Below, one piece after another: positions 26,156 to 34,891 of a stretch of 64,000 nt of DNA. Numbering within the stretch: the first letter of the stretch is position 1; every line of letters begins with the position of its first letter. The position numbers and the translations under genes are program-made. The stretch comes from Ornithinicoccus hortensis. GTDB lineage: Bacteria; Actinomycetota; Actinomycetes; Actinomycetales; Dermatophilaceae. The stretch covers positions 2,170,001 through 2,234,000 of the forward strand of contig NZ_VFOP01000001.1 in NCBI RefSeq assembly GCF_006716185.1, written 5' to 3'. Below the pieces are notes generated by a model, which ran no database searches, was not told the origin of the DNA, and was given only the letters and a program-made list of their open reading frames with translations.

Positions 26156-28918
26156 TCAGGCGTCGCCGCCGGCGTTGCCGCTGGTGCCGGCCGTGACGTC
26201 GTCCAACCGGTACTTGTCGTAGGCCTCCTGGGCCACCGACGGGTCCAGCTCGCCGCGGTCGACGAGCATCTGCAGCGCCTTGACCGCCATCGACGGGCCG
26301 TCGATGTGGAAGAACCGCCGGGCCGCCGGGCGCGTGTCGGCGAAGCCGAACCCGTCGGCACCCAGGGCGTAGAAGTCCTCCGGCACCCACGGCGCGATCT
26401 GGTCGTGCACCGCACGCATGTAGTCGCTCGTGGCCACCACCGGGCCGGAGCCCTCCGACAGGCGCTGGGTGACATAGGGCAACCGGCGCTCGCCGCTGGG
26501 GTTGCTGGAGGCCTCCTCGTCGCACTCCATCGCCTCGCGGCGCAGCTCGCCCCACGAGGTCACCGACCAGACGTCGGCAGAGACGCCCCAGTCGTCGGCC
26601 AGCAACTGCTGGGCCTCCAGGGCCCACGGCACACCGACACCGGAGGCCAGCAGCCGCACCGACTTGCCCTCGCTGCCGCCGGACCCCGGCTTGAGCAGGT
26701 ACATCCCCTTCAGGATGCCCTCGACGTCCACGCCCTCCGGCTCCGCCGGCTGCACGATCGGCTCGTTGTAGACGGTGATGTAGTAGATGACGTCCTCGGC
26801 GTTCTCGCCGTACATCCGCCGCAGCCCGTCCTGCACGATGTGCGCGATCTCGTAGCCGTAGGCCGGGTCGTAGCTGACCATCGCCGGGTTGGTGGAGGCC
26901 AGCAGCGGGGAGTGCCCGTCGGCGTGCTGCAGACCCTCACCGGCCAGCGTCGTCCGCCCCGCGGTCGCACCGATCAGGAAGCCGCGGGCCAACTGGTCGG
27001 CGGCCGCGTAGAGGAAGTCACCGGTCCGCTGGAAGCCGAACATCGAGTAGAAGATGTAGAACGGCACCATCGGCACGCCGTGCGTGTCGTAGGACGTCCC
27101 GGCGGCGGTGAACGCGGAGGCGGCGCCGGCCTCGTTGATCCCGACGTGCTGGATCTGGCCCTGCTCGGACTCCTTGTAGGCCAGCATCAGGTCGGCGTCC
27201 ACCGAGGTGTAGTTCTGGCCGTGCGGGTTGTAGATCTTGGCCGTGGGGAAGAAGGAGTCCATCCCGAAGGTGCGGGCCTCGTCGGGGATGATCGGCACGA
27301 TGTGCTTGCCGAACTCCTTGTCGCGCATCAGGTCCTTGAAGATGCGGACGAACGCCATGGTGGTGGCGATCTGCTGCTTGCCCGACCCCTTCTTGCCGAT
27401 GGCGTATGCCTTGTCGCCCGGCAGCTGCAACGGCTGGGCCCGTCCGGGGGCGCGCGAGGGCAGGTAGCCGCCGAGCTTCTGCCGGCGCTCCCGCATGTAC
27501 TGCAGCGTCTCGTCGTCCTCGCCCGGGTGGTAGTACGGCGGCAGGTACGGGTCGGCCTCGAGCTGTTCGTCGCTGATCGGGATGCGCAGGCTGTCCCGGA
27601 AGCCCTTGAGGTCGTCCAGGGTCATCTTCTTCATCTGGTGCGTGGCGTTGCGCCCGGCGAAGCTGGACCCCAGGCTGTAGCCCTTGATCGTCTTGGCCAG
27701 GATGACCGTGGGCTGCCCCTGGTGGTTCATCGCGGCCTGGTAGGCGGCGAAGACCTTGCGGTAGTCGTGACCACCGCGCTTCAGGCTCCACCACACCTCC
27801 TCGTCGGTCCAGTCCTTGACGAGTTCTTTGGTGCGCGGGTCCCGGCCGAAGAAGTGGTCCCGGATGAAGGCGCCGTCGTTGGCCCGGTAGGTCTGGTAGT
27901 CCCCGTCGGGGGTGTTGTTCATCAGGTTGATCAGGGCGCCGCTGGAGTCGGCGGCGAGCAGCCGGTCCCAACCCCGTCCCCAGAGCACCTTGATCACGTT
28001 CCAGCCGGCACCGCGGAAGAAGGACTCCAGCTCCTGCACGATCTTGCCGTTGCCCCGCACGGGGCCGTCCAGCCGCTGCAGGTTGCAGTTGATCACGAAG
28101 GTGAGGTTGTCCAGCTCCTCGTTGGCGGCCACGTGCAGCAGACCGCGCGACTCCGGCTCGTCCATCTCGCCGTCGCCGAGGAAGGCCCACACGTGCTGCT
28201 GGGAGGTGTCCTTCAGGCCGCGGTTGTGCAGGTACTTGTTGAACTGCGCCTGGTAGATGGCGTTCATCGGGCCGATGCCCATCGACACCGTCGGGAACTG
28301 CCAGAAGTCCGGCATACTCCGCGGGTGCGGGTAGGAGGGAACGGCCACGATCTTGCCGTCGACCAGGTGCGACTTCTCCTGGCGGAAGCCGTTCAGGTCG
28401 TCCTCGCCGAGCCGACCCTCTAGGTAGGCGCGGGCATACATCCCGGGGGAGGCGTGTCCCTGGAAGAAGATCTGGTCACCGCCGCCCTCGTGGTCCCGCC
28501 CGCGCCAGAAGTGGTTGAAGCCGACCTCGTAGAGGGTGGCCGCGGAGGCATAGGTGGAGATGTGCCCGCCGACCCCGACGCCGGGCCGCTGGGCCCGGTG
28601 CACCATGACCGCGGCGTTCCACCGGATCCAGGCGCGGTAGCGGCGCTCGACCTCCTCGTCACCGGGGAACCAGGGCTCGTCCTCCGGACCGATGGTGTTG
28701 ATGTAGTCGGTGGTGGTCAGGGAGGGGATGCCGACCTGGTTCTCCCGGGCGCGCTCGAGCAGCTTGAGCATCAGGTAACGCGCGCGGCGGCGACCACCCG
28801 CCTCGATGGCCCCGTCGAGGGAGTCCAACCACTCCTGGGTCTCCTCCGGGTCGATGTCCGGTATCTGGCTCGGCAGCCCATTGAGGATGGGGCCGGGCGC
28901 TACGTGATGGTTCGCCAC
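26156..28918 (-). CDS. aceE: pyruvate dehydrogenase E1 component (homodimeric)
   Basis: A 920-residue thiamine diphosphate enzyme that decarboxylates pyruvate and passes the acetyl group to E2. The ThDP motif begins [11 protein letters not shown] and ends around [11 protein letters not shown], as in homodimeric E1. Other landmarks are [18 protein letters not shown] and [11 protein letters not shown]. The start is GTG with AAAGGA upstream. Actinobacterial AceE works with separately encoded E2 and E3, and none of those genes is in the window. The gene is divergent from the L12-like/DUF3052/ahpE group, as in Mycobacterium, where aceE neighbours the homologues of the last two. Confidence 0.97.
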   Translation of the reverse strand: MANHHVAPGPILNGLPSQIPDIDPEETQEWLDSLDGAIEAGGRRRARYLMLKLLERARENQVGIPSLTTTDYINTIGPEDEPWFPGDEEVERRYRAWIRWNAAVMVHRAQRPGVGVGGHISTYASAATLYEVGFNHFWRGRDHEGGGDQIFFQGHASPGMYARAYLEGRLGEDDLNGFRQEKSHLVDGKIVAVPSYPHPRSMPDFWQFPTVSMGIGPMNAIYQAQFNKYLHNRGLKDTSQQHVWAFLGDGEMDEPESRGLLHVAANEELDNLTFVINCNLQRLDGPVRGNGKIVQELESFFRGAGWNVIKVLWGRGWDRLLAADSSGALINLMNNTPDGDYQTYRANDGAFIRDHFFGRDPRTKELVKDWTDEEVWWSLKRGGHDYRKVFAAYQAAMNHQGQPTVILAKTIKGYSLGSSFAGRNATHQMKKMTLDDLKGFRDSLRIPISDEQLEADPYLPPYYHPGEDDETLQYMRERRQKLGGYLPSRAPGRAQPLQLPGDKAYAIGKKGSGKQQIATTMAFVRIFKDLMRDKEFGKHIVPIIPDEARTFGMDSFFPTAKIYNPHGQNYTSVDADLMLAYKESEQGQIQHVGINEAGAASAFTAAGTSYDTHGVPMVPFYIFYSMFGFQRTGDFLYAAADQLARGFLIGATAGRTTLAGEGLQHADGHSPLLASTNPAMVSYDPAYGYEIAHIVQDGLRRMYGENAEDVIYYITVYNEPIVQPAEPEGVDVEGILKGMYLLKPGSGGSEGKSVRLLASGVGVPWALEAQQLLADDWGVSADVWSVTSWGELRREAMECDEEASSNPSGERRLPYVTQRLSEGSGPVVATSDYMRAVHDQIAPWVPEDFYALGADGFGFADTRPAARRFFHIDGPSMAVKALQMLVDRGELDPSVAQEAYDKYRLDDVTAGTSGNAGGDA

Positions 28919-28939
28919 GGAAGGTTCCTTTCACTCGGG

Positions 28940-28967
28940 GTGACACCGCTGTTCGGTATCCTGTCAC
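28940..28967. promoter_or_regulatory. dyad in the aceE divergent promoter region
   Basis: GTGACA (28940-28945) and TGTCAC (28962-28967) are exact inverted copies separated by 16 bp. The dyad covers a plausible plus-strand -10 box TATCCT at 28957-28962. It lies in the 68-bp gap between aceE and the divergent gene, so a regulator bound here could affect both. Chance occurrence is possible. Confidence 0.3.
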
Positions 28968-28986
28968 GCCGTCTACGCTGGTGAAC

Positions 28987-29253
28987 ATGGGACTGTTCTC
29001 CAATGACGACGAGACCGCGGCGCTGCGCCGACGTGTCGCCATCCTCGAACGCCAGGTAGCCGCTCTCGCGCAGCACGTCGGGCTGGACCAGCTGCCCGAC
29101 CAGCCCGGGGTGCCGCACGGCGCCGACGAGGTCGTGCAACTGCTCCGTCAGGACAAGAAGATCGCTGCGGTCAAGGCCTATCGGGAGGCCACCGGTGAGG
29201 GGTTGGCCGAGGCCAAGCGGGCGGTCGAGGACATCGAGCGGAGCCTGCGGTGA
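28987..29253 (+). CDS. small protein with ribosomal L7/L12 C-terminal-like domain
   Basis: An 88-residue protein. Residues 10-35 form a heptad-like helix (TAALRRRVAILERQVAALAQH) that may dimerise. Residues 45-88 (VVQLLRQDKKIAAVKAYREATGEGLAEAKRAVEDIE, quoted only in part as KIAAVKAYREATGEGL) match the C-terminal fold of bL12, where the same helix recruits translation factors. It lacks the L12 N-terminal dimerisation domain. The ATG at 28987 is preferred to the GTG two codons upstream. The stop overlaps the DUF3052 start, so it is the first gene of a coupled three-gene unit ending in ahpE. Confidence 0.75.
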   Translation: MGLFSNDDETAALRRRVAILERQVAALAQHVGLDQLPDQPGVPHGADEVVQLLRQDKKIAAVKAYREATGEGLAEAKRAVEDIERSLR

Positions 29254-29675
29254 CCAGCGCGGACGGCGAGGCCCGGCAGTCCACCGTGGTGGGTCCGGTG
29301 AGCAAGCTCGGGTTCCAGCCCGGTCAGATCGTCATCGAGTTCGGCTATGACGACGACGTCGACGAGGACTTCCACGACGGTGTCGAGGACGCCATCGGCC
29401 AGCCCGTGGAGGACAGCGACTACGACGGCGTCGTGGACGCGGTGCTGCTCTGGTGGCGTGAGGGCGACGGCGACCTGACCGATGACCTGGTGGACGCGCT
29501 GACCACCGTGGAGGACGGGGGCTTCATCGTGTTGCTGACGCCCGGCAAGGGCCGCCGGGACCGGGTCGAGGCGCACGACGTCCAGGAGGCCTGCACCACC
29601 ACCGGCCTGACGGCCAGCGGTGCCACGCCGGTCGGACCGGAGTGGGTGGCCCAGCGCCTCGTGGGGCGCCGGTGA
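29250..29675 (+). CDS. DUF3052 family protein
   Basis: A 141-residue acidic protein of an actinobacterial family of unknown function. Characteristic blocks are VSKLGFQPGQIVIEFGYDDD and DGGFIVLLTPGKGRRDRVEAHDV. The GTG start overlaps the previous stop (GTGA), and its own stop overlaps the start of ahpE in the same way, so translation of all three is coupled. In Mycobacterium tuberculosis a homologue also lies between aceE and ahpE. A link to redox or pyruvate metabolism is suggested only by this conserved order. Confidence 0.9.
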   Translation: MTSADGEARQSTVVGPVSKLGFQPGQIVIEFGYDDDVDEDFHDGVEDAIGQPVEDSDYDGVVDAVLLWWREGDGDLTDDLVDALTTVEDGGFIVLLTPGKGRRDRVEAHDVQEACTTTGLTASGATPVGPEWVAQRLVGRR

Positions 29676-30169
29676 CCGACCCCGCGACGGAGGAGACGGC
29701 ATACGGGGCGAACGCGCCGGAGGCGGGGGACCGCGCCCCGGACTTCGAGCTGCTCGACCAGCGCGGCTGTCCCGTCCGGCTGAGCACGGTCGTGACGGAC
29801 CGGCACGCCCTGCTCGTGTTCTTCCCGTTCGCCTTCTCGGGGATCTGCACGGGGGAGTTGCTGGAGATCCAGCTGAACATCGACCGGTTCGTCAACGACA
29901 AGGTCGCCGTCTACGGCATCTCCTGCGACGCGGCCGAGTCGCTGCGCTACTGGGCGGCGCACGAGGGCTACCGCTTCCCGCTGCTGTCCGACTTCTGGCC
30001 GCACGGTGAGGTGGCGCAACGCTACGGCGTCTTCGACTCCGCCTCCGGGATGGCGGTGCGCGGCACCTTCCTGGTCGACCCCGACCGGATCGTGCGGTGG
30101 AGCCTGGTGCACGGGCCGGGCCAGCAGCGCGACATCGGTGACCTGCACCGCGCGGTCAAGGACCTCTAG
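29672..30169 (+). CDS. ahpE: peroxiredoxin, AhpE type
   Basis: A 165-residue thioredoxin-fold peroxidase that reduces hydroperoxides. The peroxidatic residue is Cys59 in the P-x3-S-x2-C motif PFAFSGIC, followed by TGELLEIQ as in AhpE. Mycobacterial AhpE is a one-cysteine enzyme; here two more cysteines exist, Cys33 in QRGCPVR and one in GISCDAA, and either might act as a resolving residue. The GTG start overlaps the DUF3052 stop. Convergent with the crotonase gene, with a 12-bp gap and no clear terminator. Confidence 0.92.
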   Translation: MTDPATEETAYGANAPEAGDRAPDFELLDQRGCPVRLSTVVTDRHALLVFFPFAFSGICTGELLEIQLNIDRFVNDKVAVYGISCDAAESLRYWAAHEGYRFPLLSDFWPHGEVAQRYGVFDSASGMAVRGTFLVDPDRIVRWSLVHGPGQQRDIGDLHRAVKDL

Positions 30170-30181
30170 GGAGGCCGGCGC

Positions 30182-30973
30182 TCAGCGGTCGGACCAGACG
30201 GGCTCGCGCTTGGCCAGGAATGCCCCGATCCCTTCCTGGGCGTCGGGAGCCAGCGCGTTCATCGTCATGACCGTCTTGGTGTACTCGTAGGCCGAGCGCT
30301 GGTCGCGGGAGATCTGGGCGTAGAAGGCCTCCTTGCCGATCCCGGTGACCACCGAGCTGGCGGACGCGATCTGACCGGCCAGTTCGCGGGTCCGCGCGCC
30401 CAGCCGGTCGGCGGGGACGACCTCGTTGACCAGGCCCCAGTCGGCCGCCGTCGCGGCGTCGACCGGCACGCCGGTGAGGAGCATCTGCATGGCGCGCTTC
30501 TGCCCCACGGCCCGGCTCAGCGCCACCATCGGGGTCGAGCAGAACAGCCCGATCCGCACGCCCGGCGTGCCGAACCGGGCTCCTTCCTCGGCGACCACCA
30601 GGTCACAGGTGGCGGCCAGCTGGCACCCGGCGGCGGTCGCGATGCCCTGGACCTGGGCGATCACCGGCTGCGGGATCGACTGGACCAGCTCCATCAGCTC
30701 GCAGCACCGGTCGAAGATCTCGCGGTAGTCCTCGACCCGGCGGCCGACCATCTCGGACAGGTCGTGGCCGGCGCTGAACGCGGGGCCGGCCCCCGCCAGG
30801 ATGACGACGGAGACGTCCCGGCGGACGCCCAGCTCGCGCAGCACCTCGATCAGCTCGCCCATCAGTTCCAGCGAGAGCGCATTGCGCTTCTCGGGCCGGT
30901 TCAGCGTGACGGTCGCGATCCGGGCCTCGGTGTCCACCTCGGCCAGGATGGTGCTGGGTGCGGTCGTGGTCAT
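30182..30973 (-). CDS. crotonase-fold protein, ECHDC3-like, lacking both catalytic glutamates
   Basis: A 263-residue member of the enoyl-CoA hydratase/isomerase superfamily. The oxyanion-hole segment AGPAFSAGHDLSEM is present. In classical hydratase two glutamates activate water, in GCEL and PEI; here the matching positions read AAGCQLAATCDL and FGTPGVRIGLF, so both are replaced (Gln and Gly). The sequence closely resembles the ECHDC3 group. Hydratase activity is therefore doubtful; a different reaction on a CoA ester is likelier. The ATG at 30973 is chosen because upstream codons run antisense through the tRNA-Val gene and encode no domain. GAGAGGA precedes it. It is a single-gene unit. Confidence 0.88.
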   Translation of the reverse strand: MTTTAPSTILAEVDTEARIATVTLNRPEKRNALSLELMGELIEVLRELGVRRDVSVVILAGAGPAFSAGHDLSEMVGRRVEDYREIFDRCCELMELVQSIPQPVIAQVQGIATAAGCQLAATCDLVVAEEGARFGTPGVRIGLFCSTPMVALSRAVGQKRAMQMLLTGVPVDAATAADWGLVNEVVPADRLGARTRELAGQIASASSVVTGIGKEAFYAQISRDQRSAYEYTKTVMTMNALAPDAQEGIGAFLAKREPVWSDR

Positions 30974-31089
30974 CGGCGTGTCCTCTCGGGTGGCGCTGGG
31001 TCCTGTGAGCCTACGCCGGGCGGTCCGACCCGGCCCGCCCCGCCGCGACGTCGCGGATGCCGGCAAGGGAATGACACAATGTGCGGCCG

Positions 31090-31162
31090 GGGCCTGTAGC
31101 TCAGCTGGTAGAGCACCGCGTTTACACCGCGGGTGTCGTCGGTTCGAACCCGGCCGGGCCCA
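31090..31162 (+). tRNA. tRNA-Val (TAC)
   Basis: Full cloverleaf: acceptor GGGCCTG with CGGGCCC, anticodon stem CCGCG/CGCGG with loop TTTACAC giving anticodon TAC, T-arm GTCGG-TTCGAAC-CCGGC, discriminator A, CCA not encoded. A possible -10 box CACAAT is at 31075-31080. Two gene remnants lie directly downstream, which makes its 3' end a candidate past integration site. Confidence 0.97.
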
Positions 31163-31191
31163 CCCGATCTCCGGTATCCCGTGGCTCGAGA

Positions 31192-31480
31192 TCAGTACTC
31201 GGCCAGGCGGTCGATGCCGAGTGTGGCGACGAGGTCCTCGTGGAGCTGGAACCAGACGCGGTGGCAGGAGTCGATGTCGGTCCGGTCGACCCATTCGTAC
31301 TGGCCGGCCCTGGCCAGGCGGAGCGCGGCGTCGAAGCGGGTGTCGTATCCGGTGAATCTCGTGAGCACATCGGCGAGCCGCGCGACCAGCGGAGCGAGGG
31401 CGACGCCCAGCTCGGCGAGCTCATCGAGGATGCGGATGTCCCAGGCAGCGTCGGTGTGGTCGTTGGGGGCGATGCCGTCT
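31192..31480 (-). pseudogene. C-terminal remnant of an unrecognised protein gene
   Basis: About 95 codons on the minus strand read as a natural, compact protein end (DAAWDIRILDELAELGVAL, VLTRFTGYDTRFDAAL, DIDSCHRVWFQLHEDLVATL, stop after RLAEY). The composition, with balanced hydrophobic and charged residues, differs from the Arg/Pro-rich antisense frames elsewhere. I see no start codon and no ribosome binding site at its upstream end, where it runs into the LysR remnant on the other strand. I do not recognise the family. It is most simply the 3' part of a gene cut by a rearrangement; a complete short gene with an unusual start is less likely. Confidence 0.45.
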
Positions 31481-31482
31481 TG

Positions 31483-31954
31483 GAATACGACGTGGCCATC
31501 ATCGAGCGGTATGCCGGGCAGGCGCCGGTGTCCTCCCCGGACCTCCAGGACACCCCGGTCGGGCAGGACCGGATGCTGGTCGCCGTGCCCGCCGGGTCCC
31601 CGGGGACGACCCTCGAGGACTTCGCCGACACGCCCTGGACGATGGAGCCCCCGGGATCCCCCGTGCACGCCTGGGCGCTCGCGACCTGCCGCGGGGCCGG
31701 TTTCCAGCCCCGGATCGCGCACGACACCGCCGACGTCGTCGTGCAGTGCGCGCTGGCGGCCGCGGGGCACGCGGCCGCGTTCATCCCGGCCCTGACGCCG
31801 CCCGCACTGCGCGGGCAGGTCGCTCCCCGCAGCGCAGGCCCGGACGCTGTCGGTCGCGACGAGGCGGAGCAGGGCCGCGGACCCCGCCATCCGGGCGGTG
31901 ACGGCCGCGGTCCGCACCGCGGCGGGTGGGCTGCTGGAGGGCGTGCCCGCCTGA
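31483..31954 (+). pseudogene. remnant of a LysR-type regulator (effector domain only)
   Basis: The plus strand reads as the second half of a LysR substrate-binding domain: YDVAIIERYAG, then MLVAVPAGSPGTTLEDFADT, WTMEPPGSPVHAWALATCR and ALAAAGHAAAFIPALTPPALR. The DNA-binding half is absent. Near 31825-31835 the frame shifts: the first frame turns into low-complexity sequence, while the next frame continues with ARTLSVATRRSRAADPAIRA and ends GGLLEGVPA at a TGA (31952-31954), a normal LysR C-terminus. Loss of the 5' half plus a frameshift marks it as dead. It is joined nearly end to end with the minus-strand remnant, and both sit just after tRNA-Val. Confidence 0.7.
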
Positions 31955-32002
31955 CGGTCGCGCGCTGACCGGAGGTCGGGGGCGGCTGATAGAAATGTCC
32001 AC

Positions 32003-32875
32003 GTGCCCGCACCGAACAAGGACGGCCTGCCGCTGCGCGTCGTCGTGAGCGCCCTGGAACGGCTATACCCGCCCGACACCGCCCAGTCCTGGGACCGGGT
32101 CGGCCTGGTCTCGGGCGACCCGGAGCAGCCGATCCGGCGGATCCTGCTCGCCGTCGACCCGACGCTGGCGGTCATCGACGAGGCGAGGGACTCCGGGGTC
32201 GACCTGATCATCACGCACCACCCGTTGCTGTTGCGCGGGGTCCACTCCGTGGCCACGACCAGCGCCAAGGGGGCGGCGGTGACGGAGCTGATCGTGCACG
32301 ACATCGCGCTCTACTGCGCGCACACCAACGCCGACGTCGCCGACGCGGGCGTCGGGCACGCGCTGGCCGCGGCCTGCGGGCTCGGCGCCACGACCGGTCT
32401 GGAGGTCACCGAGGGTGTCGAACTGGGCCGGGTGGGTGACCTCCCCGAGCCGGTGAGCCTCGGCGCCTTCGCCGAGCGGCTCGCCGCGGCGCTCCCCCCG
32501 ACCGCCGGCGGGATCCGGGTGGCGGGACCCTACGAGGCGCCCGTCCAGCGGGTCGCGGTGCTGGGCGGGGCGGGCGACTCCTCCTTCGAGGCGGTGCGCC
32601 GCAGCCGGGCCGACGTCTACGTGACCGCCGACCTGCGGCACCACCCGGCGCTGGAGGCGCGGGAGGAGGCGGCCGTCGGCGACGGCACGCCCTACCTCGT
32701 CGACGCCGGGCACTACGCCAGCGAGTGGCTCTGGCTGCCGACCCTCCGGGACCGGCTGGTGCCGGAACTCGGTGCCGCGGGCACTACGTTGGAGGTCCTG
32801 ATCAGTGAAGTGCGCACCGACCCGTGGGAGTTCGTGGTCGGCGCCCGGCAGCCCAGTTCTGGAGGAACCACGTGA
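32003..32875 (+). CDS. Nif3-like dinuclear metal centre protein
   Basis: A 290-residue member of the Nif3/DUF34 family, annotated in some species as GTP cyclohydrolase 1 type 2; the true role is unsettled. The metal ligands are visible in LIITHHPLLLRG, CAHTNADVADAG and the C-terminal DAGHYASEW. It is the short form without the middle insertion found in some homologues. The GTG start has a weak ribosome binding site. Its stop overlaps the start of the zinc-ribbon gene, an actinobacterial gene pair that also includes the RNase HI/phosphatase gene. Confidence 0.92.
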   Translation: MPAPNKDGLPLRVVVSALERLYPPDTAQSWDRVGLVSGDPEQPIRRILLAVDPTLAVIDEARDSGVDLIITHHPLLLRGVHSVATTSAKGAAVTELIVHDIALYCAHTNADVADAGVGHALAAACGLGATTGLEVTEGVELGRVGDLPEPVSLGAFAERLAAALPPTAGGIRVAGPYEAPVQRVAVLGGAGDSSFEAVRRSRADVYVTADLRHHPALEAREEAAVGDGTPYLVDAGHYASEWLWLPTLRDRLVPELGAAGTTLEVLISEVRTDPWEFVVGARQPSSGGTT

Positions 32876-33609
32876 AGGCCGACCCCACCCGGCAGCTCCG
32901 GCTGCTCGACCTGCAGGCGCTGGACAGCAAGCTGGCCCAGCTGGAGCACCGGCAGCGCAGCCTGCCCGAGCACGCCCGGCTCGAGGAGCTGACCGAGCGG
33001 CAGGCCGACCTGGCCACCGAGCAGGTCAGGGCGCGCACGGCATACGAGGACGTGCAGCGCGAGGTCACCAAGGCCGAGGCCGACGTGCAGCTCGTCCGGG
33101 ACCGCGCGGCCCGCAACCAGCAGCGGCTGGATGCCGGCGTGGGCTCGGCCAAGGACCTGCAGGCGCTGCAGCACGAGCTGGAGTCGCTGGCCCGCCGCCA
33201 GACCACCCTCGAGGACGAGGAGCTGGAGGTGATGGAGCGCGCCGAGACGCTCCAGCAGGAGCTGGCCGGTGTGGAGCAGCAGCTGGCCGCGGTCGAGGCC
33301 GAGATCGGTGAGGTGACCACCACCCGGGACGCGGCCGTGGCCGAGCTCGTGCAGGAACGTGAGACGGTCGCGCAGGGGCGGGACGCCCTGGTCACCGATG
33401 TCGGGGGCGACCTCGTCGGGCTCTACGACACGATCCGGGCCCAGCGCGGCACGGGCGCGGCCGCGCTGGCGCAGCGCCGCTGCGGTGGCTGCCAGCTGGA
33501 GCTCAACAGCGTCGAGCTGTCCCGGTTCCGGATGGCGGAGGAGGACGAGGTGCTCCGCTGCGAGGAGTGCCGCCGGATCCTGGTCCGCACCCCCGAGTCC
33601 GGCCTCTGA
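32872..33609 (+). CDS. coiled-coil protein with C4 zinc ribbon (CdsZ-type)
   Basis: A 245-residue protein. Residues 5-180 are strongly helical and predicted to form a long coiled-coil hairpin (LEELTERQADLATEQVR and similar). The C-terminus is a zinc ribbon with Cys204, Cys207, Cys230 and Cys233 (CGGC and CEEC). Homologues are conserved in actinobacteria and sometimes named CdsZ; they are thought to bind nucleic acid or a protein partner. The GTG start overlaps the Nif3 stop and is preceded by GGAGG. The RNase HI fusion gene starts 2 bp after its stop. Confidence 0.9.
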   Translation: MKADPTRQLRLLDLQALDSKLAQLEHRQRSLPEHARLEELTERQADLATEQVRARTAYEDVQREVTKAEADVQLVRDRAARNQQRLDAGVGSAKDLQALQHELESLARRQTTLEDEELEVMERAETLQQELAGVEQQLAAVEAEIGEVTTTRDAAVAELVQERETVAQGRDALVTDVGGDLVGLYDTIRAQRGTGAAALAQRRCGGCQLELNSVELSRFRMAEEDEVLRCEECRRILVRTPESGL

Positions 33610-33610
33610 G

Positions 33611-34834
33611 GTGGGGCGCAGCCTGGTCGTCGAGGCCGACGGCGGGTCCCGCGGCAACCCCGGGGTGGCCGGGTACGGCGCCCTGGTGCGGGACGGCGAC
33701 ACCGGGGCCCTGATCGCCGAACGGGCCGCCCCGCTGGGCACGGCCTCCAACAACGTCGCCGAGTATTCCGGCCTGATCGCCGGGCTGCAGGCCGTGCTCG
33801 ACCTCGGCCTGGCCGACGACGCGCACGTCGAGGTGCGGATGGACTCCAAGCTCGTCGTGGAGCAGATGGCCGGCCGGTGGAAGATCAAGCACGAGGACAT
33901 GCGCCGCCTCGCCCTGGAGGCCCGGGACCTGGCCCGGCAGATCCAGTGGGTCGGCGGCACGGTCGACTACACCTGGGTGCCGCGCGCCCAGAACGGCGAC
34001 GCGGACGCCCTGTCCAACGACGGGATGGACGGGCTGACGGTGCACCGGGACCACACCGGTGCGGCCGACGGGGCCCCAGCCAGCGAGGCGCCCCCCGCCG
34101 CCGACCCGGTCCCGGCCGTCAGCACTCCGACCTTCGGCGAGGTGCGCGCACCGGTCGCCGAGGTGGTGCTCAGCACGGAGACGACCCCGACCCTCGACGG
34201 GCCGTGCCGCCTGGTGTTCCTGCGCCACGGTGTCACGGCATACACCGAGCAGCACAAGCTGGACGGCCGGGGCGGGTCCAACCCGCCGCTGAGCGAGCTC
34301 GGCCGCCGCCAGGCCCGGGCCGCGGCCGGTGCCGTCAAGGCCCTGGTGGACCGCTCGGACCCGAGCCCGGTCACGGTGATCACCTCCTCGCTGACCCGGG
34401 CCATGGAGACCGGCGGCGCGGCGGCCGAGGCCCTGGGCATCACGCCCGAGGTGGACCGGGACTGGGACGAGCAGGCCTTCGGGGACTGGGACGGTCGGAG
34501 CATCGCCGAGCTCTCCGAGGGCTTCGGGGAGGAGCTGCTGACGCTGCGCAAGGACCCGACCTACGCCCGGCCGGGCGGGGAGAGCGCCGAGCAGCTGACC
34601 ACCCGGGTGCTGGCGGCGCTGGGCCGCGCGATCGGCCGGGGCGGGACCGTGGTCGTCGCCTCCCACCGGTTGCCGATCACCGTCGTGATCGGCTCCGTCC
34701 TCGGCATCGACCACGACAAGGTGTGGTCGATCGCCACCGCGCCCGCCTCGCTGAGCGCGCTGGAGTTCTGGCCGGACGGCGGCGTGCAGGTCGCCTTCAT
34801 CAACGACACCCACCACCTGCACGACCTGGGCTGA
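33611..34834 (+). CDS. bifunctional RNase HI / histidine phosphatase
   Basis: A 407-residue two-domain protein. Residues 1-140 are RNase HI, with catalytic Asp10 (EADGGSRGNPG), Glu51 (NNVAEYSG), Asp78 (VRMDSK) and a final Asp in QNGDADALSND. A Pro/Ala-rich linker covers about 145-195. Residues 200-407 form a CobC-like histidine phosphatase with the RHG motif at 205-207 (LRHGVTAY) and a second His in ASHRLP. The architecture matches Rv2228c of Mycobacterium tuberculosis, which removes RNA from hybrids and dephosphorylates small phosphoesters such as alpha-ribazole phosphate. Three coupled genes (Nif3, zinc ribbon, this one) form the operon. The start is a GTG. Confidence 0.93.
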   Translation: MGRSLVVEADGGSRGNPGVAGYGALVRDGDTGALIAERAAPLGTASNNVAEYSGLIAGLQAVLDLGLADDAHVEVRMDSKLVVEQMAGRWKIKHEDMRRLALEARDLARQIQWVGGTVDYTWVPRAQNGDADALSNDGMDGLTVHRDHTGAADGAPASEAPPAADPVPAVSTPTFGEVRAPVAEVVLSTETTPTLDGPCRLVFLRHGVTAYTEQHKLDGRGGSNPPLSELGRRQARAAAGAVKALVDRSDPSPVTVITSSLTRAMETGGAAAEALGITPEVDRDWDEQAFGDWDGRSIAELSEGFGEELLTLRKDPTYARPGGESAEQLTTRVLAALGRAIGRGGTVVVASHRLPITVVIGSVLGIDHDKVWSIATAPASLSALEFWPDGGVQVAFINDTHHLHDLG

Positions 34835-34891
34835 CCGGCCCGGCGGCACTCGCTGCCCGCGTGCCGGTAGTGCACGGTCGGAGCGCCCTGC

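Noticed and set aside
31081-31190. Protein ORFs running through the tRNA-Val gene on both strands
   Set aside because: Their sequences (VAQLVEHRVYTAGVVGSNP and GPAGFEPTTPAV) are the well-known false translations of tRNA genes.
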